A stretch of DNA of 64,000 bases from Hanleya hanleyi (taxonomy: Eukaryota > Mollusca > Polyplacophora > Lepidopleurida > Hanleyidae). Below, in pieces: positions 58,150-64,000 of this stretch; position 1 is the stretch's first letter; every line of letters starts with the position of its first letter. The position numbers were made by a program, and so were the translations under genes. The stretch lies in the NCBI GenBank assembly GCA_036873755.1, contig JAVTVY010019562.1, positions 1 to 64,000 on the forward strand, read 5' to 3'. A model generated the notes under the pieces. It saw nothing but the letters and a program-made list of their open reading frames with translations, was not told the DNA's origin and did no database searches.

Positions 58150-58690
58150 AATCTGGGCTGGGCTTTTTGGGACCTGTTGTGGCCCCCCCTAATTATTTTT
58201 CTCATCCCTTGAGCTAGGGGGCTGAAACTTACCACACTATACTCTTGGGTCAAGTTCTACCAGAAAATGTAAAACAAATCCAAGATGGCCGCTTTGATGA
58301 CGTCACAGTGACGTCATTTTCAAAAACCGCATCTTTTGGTCGATTTTTCTGTCAGATTTTCCGATTTTTTTATTTATGCAATTTCACCGCAAAAACTGCA
58401 TGATAAATTAGTAAATATTAATGTGATGTGAAATCGCGGAAATCGCGGAAAACCAGAAATTTTGAAGAAATATGACAAAAACATCAGTTTCCTGGGACCC
58501 CACGCAGCCGCCATCTTGAATTCTCCCATGATCCTCTGCTTGGGGGGTTACGCGAATAGGCTCAAAATGACCCCAATATGATAAACTATAAAGTCACGGA
58601 GTTTCAGCTCTCCATTTTTTGGCGTTCCGGAGATAGCTCAGAAAGTTTGGTAGGGAGGCCATCCCCCCCCAGGCCAGGTAGGGATAATAC
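58150..58690. mobile_element. Foldback-like imperfect palindrome, about 540 bp
   Basis: Words on the left recur inverted on the right in reverse order: GGGGGCTGAAACTTA (58208) versus GAGTTTCAGCTCTCC (58599), and ATCCAAGATGGCCGC (58277) versus CAGCCGCCATCTTGAATT (58505), with C/G tracts at both ends (58182 and 58663). The centre is AT-rich with TGACGTCA words. Probably a non-autonomous foldback or MITE-like element. Confidence 0.45.
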
Positions 58691-59941
58691 AGACAAGATT
58701 ATGACTGAATCATGGTAACAGATATTCAAGGGTATATATGTCTACATTAAACTGAAGGAGACCCATGATGCGTATTACATTATGTTGCAAAACTTCACTT
58801 GCTACTCTCGATTATGTTGCTTATTGTGAAAATAAATGAAGTTATGAAAATAAATTTTGTATGATTGCCCATTACCCTCAAATTAGAAATATCTTCAGCA
58901 ACTAAAGTTAAGCCAATCATAACAATATATAACACCATGGTATTCTTGTAAATCACCCAGGTATTGATCTTTGGTTAAGAATGTAATGAGATACATATAT
59001 CTGTTCTTTGTGTTATTCTGTATGCAGTTCATTCTGTATGTATTTTATACATGTATATATACCAGAAGTGGAATTGAAATTTGAATAAAATAATCAAAAT
59101 ATGTTCGGTTTTTACCACTACTCAGGAAATGAAGTCTTTGTTTCTAGAAGCTAAATCATTTCAGACACATTCAAGTCCTCATCTGGTCAAGGGAGATCAT
59201 TTTGTTAAAAAAAAACAAGTATAGATCCACACTGGTGCAGACCAGAAAGTTCTATGACCTTTGATGATATTTGTGGAGCATGCTGCAGGACTTCAACTTT
59301 CATGAATCTGATCTTATCCACACAATCCCATTCTACATGATATTTTTGCCATAGCACCGATAAACTAGATCCCTTCATTTATGTGGTCTAGATCCAGGAG
59401 CTATTGGGAGCTGCAGGTTTTGTAAAAGTTAGATCCAATTATTCTGAGAGAAGGAATGAAGTCCGGCATGGTTGTTTTAAGTTAGAACTGGGCATCCTTG
59501 AAATTGTCTGACCGATTGACACATGTATCACTCTGCCGGTGGTCATTACATGCGTAAAGTTTATTTCCTGAGGAATCAGCTGATATCCAATGTGGGGGAG
59601 GGGGATTGTGGCCAATCGCTGGCTCTGATTTTCACCACCTCTGTCATTCCACACCTTTCTGACACAGCTGAATCAATCAATAGTCTGTTTTGGTTTTTCC
59701 ATTTCATCCAGTACATCCATTGTGTAACAGTCCTGTTGCATCTGATATCAGAAGTGCTGAATCCATGACCTGCAAGTTGGAATCAATTGTATACATATTT
59801 AATATCAAAACTCACTTCATTGAAAATGTTTATGGCCTTCATTATATTTCATTCTTTCGTCATACACTGGAACCTGACCATGTTACAAGAATTTGCAAAA
59901 GTATGAAATGAGAACTGAGTACTATGAGAACTTAATCCAAT
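58691..59941. other. No gene; possible 3' UTR on the minus strand
   Basis: TTTATT near 59559 is AATAAA on the minus strand, about 380 bp beyond the stop of the minus-strand exon at 59942-60227. No other supported feature. Confidence 0.3.
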
Positions 59942-60227
59942 CTATGAGTGATCAATAATATGAATTCTGAAGAACGATGATGGATCTTGACCACTGGCTG
60001 GAGTGGAGTTCATGTTAGTAGCATGAGCATGATAATCATCCAGTGTATCATAATCTAGAACAGGATTGTTTATATTCAGTAACTTCTCTATGGAGCAATA
60101 TTTTGACAAACGAAAATTAGATCGCAAAAGAGAATATGTATACTGTGTTTGAGGAATATTTCTGCCTCCCCAATGGAAGGCGAAATTTGAATGAATCATC
60201 TGTGTTGTCAGTGTGTCTGATGTCCCC
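59942..60227 (-). CDS. Terminal exon of an unrecognised minus-strand gene
   Basis: On the minus strand a pyrimidine-rich TTTTCTTGTCTTTGCAAG acceptor (AG at 60228-60229) is followed by one base and 94 sense codons to a TAG at 59942-59944. The peptide has mixed, protein-like composition: NFAFHWGGRNIPQTQYTYSL, then LRSNFRLSKY, SIEKLLNINNPVLDYDTLDD and a Ser/His-rich end. No signal peptide, membrane segment or known motif. No upstream exon recognised. Confidence 0.4.
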
Positions 60228-60229
60228 CT

Positions 60230-61180
60230 TGCAAAGACAAGAAAATTTTCTATGTAATTTATTATTCATTGATATATTTATTGATTTTCTTTTTGTCTAA
60301 TTGTCTTCTGTTCAAGTCATTTGGCATCGGTAAAACCTGAAATGTATATCATGATCTCCTTATTTCATCTAGTGATAGTGTCTGTTTGGTTCAAGATCAC
60401 GGGGTTGAACAAAGCATGTGAAATGTGATCGTATGGCAAATAAATGCCCAGTGGTATGTCCAGGGCTTAAAACTAAAGGAACAAAAACAAAAACAAAAAC
60501 ACAAAAAAAAATGGGAAAGGTTCCATCCATGCTATCAGTCCAAAATCTCAATAATGTAGGCCTACATGTGGAATGTAGACACTCCTTTGTTTCAGCTACA
60601 ATTCAGAATAAGTTTTCAGAATATTATCAGATTTTAACAAGCAAATTATTCTTCATCAACAAGTGTCACAGCACACAATGTGGATGTCACTAAACTGTTA
60701 GGATAAATGAAAAGAAAAGTATATGTATATTATTTATCAGCTTTATTAAATAAGTTTACAGACTCACGCAGGTAGATCAATTTGGTGCTTCTGCAAAATC
60801 AAACCATTATTCAACTGCCAAATGCCAAGATAAATAGCCCCCCCCCCCGAAATATAATTTATCAGCAAAATTTAGAATAACTGTTTTTAAACAACCAGGC
60901 TGGTGGATATCATCAACTGAAAGAAAAAAAGTATCAGAAAAATCAGGGCATCGTCGATTGTGCTGTTGTCTTCCAGTCAGTCAGTCAGTTTGATATGCAA
61001 CAACAACAACTTGGACTATTTGGTTGGCTTCGACATAAGTCATCAGCCGACAAATACTTTACGATATATAGAAATGACGGGTGGTGTACTATGAATCATT
61101 GAGTTGTAATGACATCAAATGGCGACAATAAACTTACCAGAAAAACGGCAAAAAATCGCATTGTCCATCTCTACAAGCTG
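60230..61180. other. No gene recognised
   Basis: Contains an (ACAAAA)n-like A-rich stretch near 60480, a C10 tract near 60841 and a short CAGT repeat near 60977. If the minus-strand exon is real, this is its intron. Confidence 0.4.
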
Positions 61181-61790
61181 GAGGGCCGCCATGTTAAATC
61201 TCCCGGTGGATGGGAGGTGGAACCCGACTAAAGAAGCAAGGCCCATTGCAATACATTGCAATGGGAAACCCCATTATTTCAATAGTGTCCAACAAGTTGG
61301 CTTCAAAATTTCGTCGGGAACCATAGCAATCCCTATTGGAAATCCCATGAGTGGTGGGTTCCCCATATGACAATTATTTGGCGGGAGATTTCACGTTGCT
61401 CTCCTAGACCTCCGTCTGATCGACGGAGGTAAAAAGACGTCACAGAATAACAGCATTTCACAACGGTAAGAGGGTAACAACTCCTATGGGACATGGCATT
61501 GCATCTTTACTTTTGATTTCTGGTGAATAGTTCCTTGGAAAAATAAATGGTTAATTCCTTGGTGGGATATGCCCTGCTAACGATCATCTTCGATCATCGT
61601 TCGTAGGCTAAACCGTTTTCAACTATTTACACAATGAAACAGACACGGAGTTCTTAATGCGAGTAATAATGACGTGTGAATGTGAGACTTCGTTTTGTAT
61701 AATCACGATATAACCTTCCATATAATAAAAAAAGTACTAGGGTTTACAAGTCTGTCTCAAAATACTACGGTACATCTCGGGTACACCATG
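61181..61790. other. No gene; two short palindromes
   Basis: GCCCATTGCAATACATTGCAATGGGAA (61232-61268 region) and ACCTCCGTC-TGATC-GACGGAGGT (61409-61431) are perfect or near-perfect hairpins, the second with a 9 bp stem and 5-base loop. An 83-codon frame across the region has no support. Confidence 0.45.
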
Positions 61791-61948
61791 GTACATGTTT
61801 TGTACGCCATGTTACAGACATGATACATGAAGGTACACTTTGGTATCGGTATGAACGTTCCATTGATCATCCATGGTACAACACGGTACATGTACAATGT
61901 CCGAATGCATCATGGTACTTTCATCACGATGCACCATGGTCCATTTCC
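61768..61948. repeat. Cluster of GGTACA / CATGGTAC words
   Basis: About a dozen variants of GGTACAT, CATGGTAC and ACCATGGT follow at 10-20 base intervals in both orientations. No period is constant. Probably a decayed short repeat or a set of overlapping binding-site-like words. Confidence 0.45.
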
Positions 61949-63401
61949 ATGAAAACTGTTTCACGAAGACGAGAACCCTGGCTCAGGGATGCTTGAATTA
62001 TGACTTGCGAGGACGAGAGGCTACATAGATGTGGCTCGGGTGGTTGAAAAGTTATCAACCCATAAAAAAGGATAAACTCACTATCACTGAACCTCAATTG
62101 ACAGCATAAGTAAAATGGCTGTGGCGCCAAATCTATCCGATAATCGTCTTATTACGCTGACGAGAATCCTTCTGTGGTGTGCTTAATCATACATTTGCCC
62201 ATAATCATGTAAGCGAAATCGTCCAAAAATAAAACTGCGCCAAGTTTGGCGATAATAATAAAATAATATTGCAGAATCAGGAAACGGTGGAACTTAAGTT
62301 GTTGGTATGGGTACAGATCATAGACGTAACAATAATGTGCTCAATTTCTGATTAATAATCCGAACAAACTAGCCCCACAGGAGTCAGTAGTTTGGCCTAT
62401 ATTGGTGAAAACACGACAACTACAACAACATCAATCCAACCATACCGTTCGCATCACTTTTTCATTTGGGGGCGGAGCTTGTCGTTCAGGAGGTGATAAG
62501 GTCTGGAGGCCGCCATTACTCCCATGGAGGATTTCGGCAAACATCGGCTATTCTCGACAAAAATAAAACTGTAAATTCTACAATCTACTCTCCCCGGTAG
62601 TTTGTCTTTGAAAGTTTTCAACAGCAGAAACGTCTTCCTTGCTCCAACGAAAGGCTGGGCTTTCTCGTGCAGCTGAGCAGACGTTACCGTATCCGGGCAT
62701 TTGCAACAACAACAACACGTGCGACTTGCAACACAGCGGAGATTTCCTCTGGGGATGATCCCAAGAATAAAGATCTTTCTTTGTACCGGTATTTCATACT
62801 ACTCGGCTGTTTTGATCGTTTCATGTGCCATATACTTGAGACTTTCTCGTAATCACATCTTCAGCCCAGTTGAGCTTAAAATTTAGAACTATTTTGACCA
62901 AACTTTCTGGGGGAAATCACGCTGTCTCTTTCATGTTTTTTAGCCCAGAGCGGTCGAGCTGAGGCTCCCGATGTGGGGTTCATGTTGACGCGATTTGTCA
63001 CACAGTGACTATCTTGTTATTTCCATGGACTATTACAAGATTCATATGGATATGTACCGGTAACATGATATATCTGAAATATTGCAACTGAGAGCTATAA
63101 AGTGACAGAATTGAAGATAATTCATACTGAAAAAAATAATGTCATATTCTCTAAATAAAAAAAAAGATAAAAAAAAGGGGAGAGGTCTATATTAGCCTAC
63201 CAATTTACTGTTATGCTCATTAAGACTAGGCATTTTTTATCATCACCACCCACCAAATTAAAAAAAAAATTCACGTTTAAAACACATTTTCAATTTGACT
63301 ATATGTACCGACAATCCCCAACTTGCACAACTTTTAGGTTAATCATTTGACAAAGCGCTGTGCTGATAGCACCGACAGGTGCACTGAGACACAGTTCGCT
63401 T
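61949..63401. other. No gene recognised
   Basis: A C+G-richer stretch (62460-62770) has CAACAACAACAACACG. On its minus strand ATGGCGGCCTCCAGACC could be a start, but it runs to a stop after 20 codons. No clear exon. Confidence 0.35.
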
Positions 63402-63664
63402 CCATCTCTCTTTACGGGCCCTCGGTGGCCGAGTGGTCTAAGGCGCTTCGCTGGTGACCGCTAGCCTCACACTGCTGAACCGGCACGGGTTCGAGCCCAG
63501 CTAGTCCATGTGTGAAAGTTTGTCAGTTACTTGCCGAAGGGCGGTGGTTCTCTCCGGGTACTCCGGCTTCCTCCACCAACCAAACTGACTGTCACCATAT
63601 GAGTGAAACAAACTTGAGTGTGACATTAAGCCAAATTCCCTCCCTCCCTTCCCATCTCTCTTTA
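63402..63664 (+). mobile_element. tRNA-derived SINE with 13 bp target duplication
   Basis: CCATCTCTCTTTA occurs at 63402-63414 and again at 63652-63664: a perfect target-site duplication. Between them lies a tRNA-related head with a pol III A box (GTGGCCGAGTGGTCTAAGGC, 63425-63444) and B box (GGTTCGAGCCC, 63488-63498). A tRNA-unrelated body follows with ACTTGCCGAAGGGCGGTGG and GGTACTCCGGCTTCCTCCACC, a conserved central domain of the kind seen in molluscan V-SINE/RUDI-type elements, then a CCTCCCTCCCTT tail. The head is closest to Leu/Ser-type tRNA in its A box. The intact duplication suggests a fairly recent insertion. Confidence 0.88.
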
Positions 63665-63846
63665 GCCTAGAAAATATTTGTAATCTATGCTAACTGGACT
63701 AATTTTCGTCTGAAGTTGTCAAAATTATCATAAATCATGTAAGCATAATGGTCCTTTCTTGGAATACAGTGCAAGATAATTTGATCAATAGACTATTTAT
63801 CATATTTACTCAGTGATCGATAGTTAAACCCCGCCCCATGTTACAG

Positions 63847-63996
63847 AGACAGAGAAGACAGTCAATGAACAAACCACTATGTGAAAGCATCTGTGGGCAC
63901 TATCGGTGCAGCTCTTTGTTAAAGGATTATCTTGAATTTTGTGCAAGTCATGGAATAGATCTCAGCATGGAAAGTCATCTGAGTCCACAAGATGAT
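63847..63996 (+). CDS. Candidate internal exon at the window edge
   Basis: A CCCCGCCCCATGTTACAG acceptor ends at 63846. From 63847 the + strand is open for 50 codons to GATGAT|GTAA, a possible donor at 63997, giving phase 0 at both ends; the true end may lie outside the window. The peptide has MNKPLCESICGHYRCSSLL, then KDYLEFCASHGIDLSMES and a polar HLSPQDDV end: mixed composition, an amphipathic helix around LLKDYLEFC, and five Cys. Family not recognised. Confidence 0.45.
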
Positions 63997-64000
63997 GTAA

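Noticed and set aside
62440..62520. ATGGCGGCC start on the minus strand in a C+G-richer region
   Set aside because: Only 20 codons to a stop, the possible donor (AAA|GTGATG) is weak, and no second exon was found.
63421..63500. A functional tRNA gene
   Set aside because: A and B boxes are present, but the cloverleaf is not completed and the sequence continues into a SINE body flanked by a target duplication.

Overview
The window is eukaryotic, almost certainly invertebrate and most likely molluscan. It has large introns, GT-AG splice sites, several clades of non-LTR retrotransposon, Penelope-like elements, a tRNA-derived SINE and long satellite arrays. The molluscan assignment is inference: it rests on a conodipine-type (group IX) phospholipase A2 gene and on hairpin-led tandem arrays like those I associate with bivalves and gastropods. 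Only a few percent of the window is host coding sequence.

Region 1 (1-16.3 kb). On the + strand, six short exons between 5.06 and 13.29 kb belong to one gene. All are phase 1 at both ends, and each carries one or two copies of a roughly 36-residue module of the form VVEP...TGDKGNPHHTAKLD. Any exon can be skipped without a frameshift. Both ends of this gene lie outside what I can see, and I do not recognise the family. Tandem arrays with 150-172 bp units lie in and around it. Four of them (0.34-2.06, 2.55-3.44, 7.06-9.39 and 13.50-16.32 kb) start with a perfect or near-perfect hairpin followed by GTCCGT-type repeats.

Region 2 (16.3-28.5 kb). This is a graveyard of LINEs: a + strand L1/Tx1-like element lacking its reverse transcriptase centre (16.8-19.9 kb), and a long minus-strand CR1-like element (22.57 to about 28.5 kb) with an intact ORF1 and an ORF2 broken by several frameshifts.

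Region 3 (28.8-48 kb). A TATA box, a short leader and a splice donor (28.8 kb) may be the 5' end of a secreted PLA2-like gene whose two coding exons lie at 40.68-40.88 and 47.66-47.88 kb. Between these parts are Penelope-like elements, a 5 kb satellite of 44 bp units (about 112 copies) and a 5'-truncated CR1-like LINE.

Region 4 (48-64 kb). This contains duplicated segments, several MITE-like inverted repeats, a second Penelope-like copy meeting an inverted terminal fragment, a SINE with a perfect 13 bp target duplication, and three candidate exons: one weakly lipocalin-like on the minus strand at 51.6-51.8 kb, one unrecognised on the minus strand at 59.9-60.2 kb, and one unrecognised on the + strand running to the window edge at 63.85 kb.
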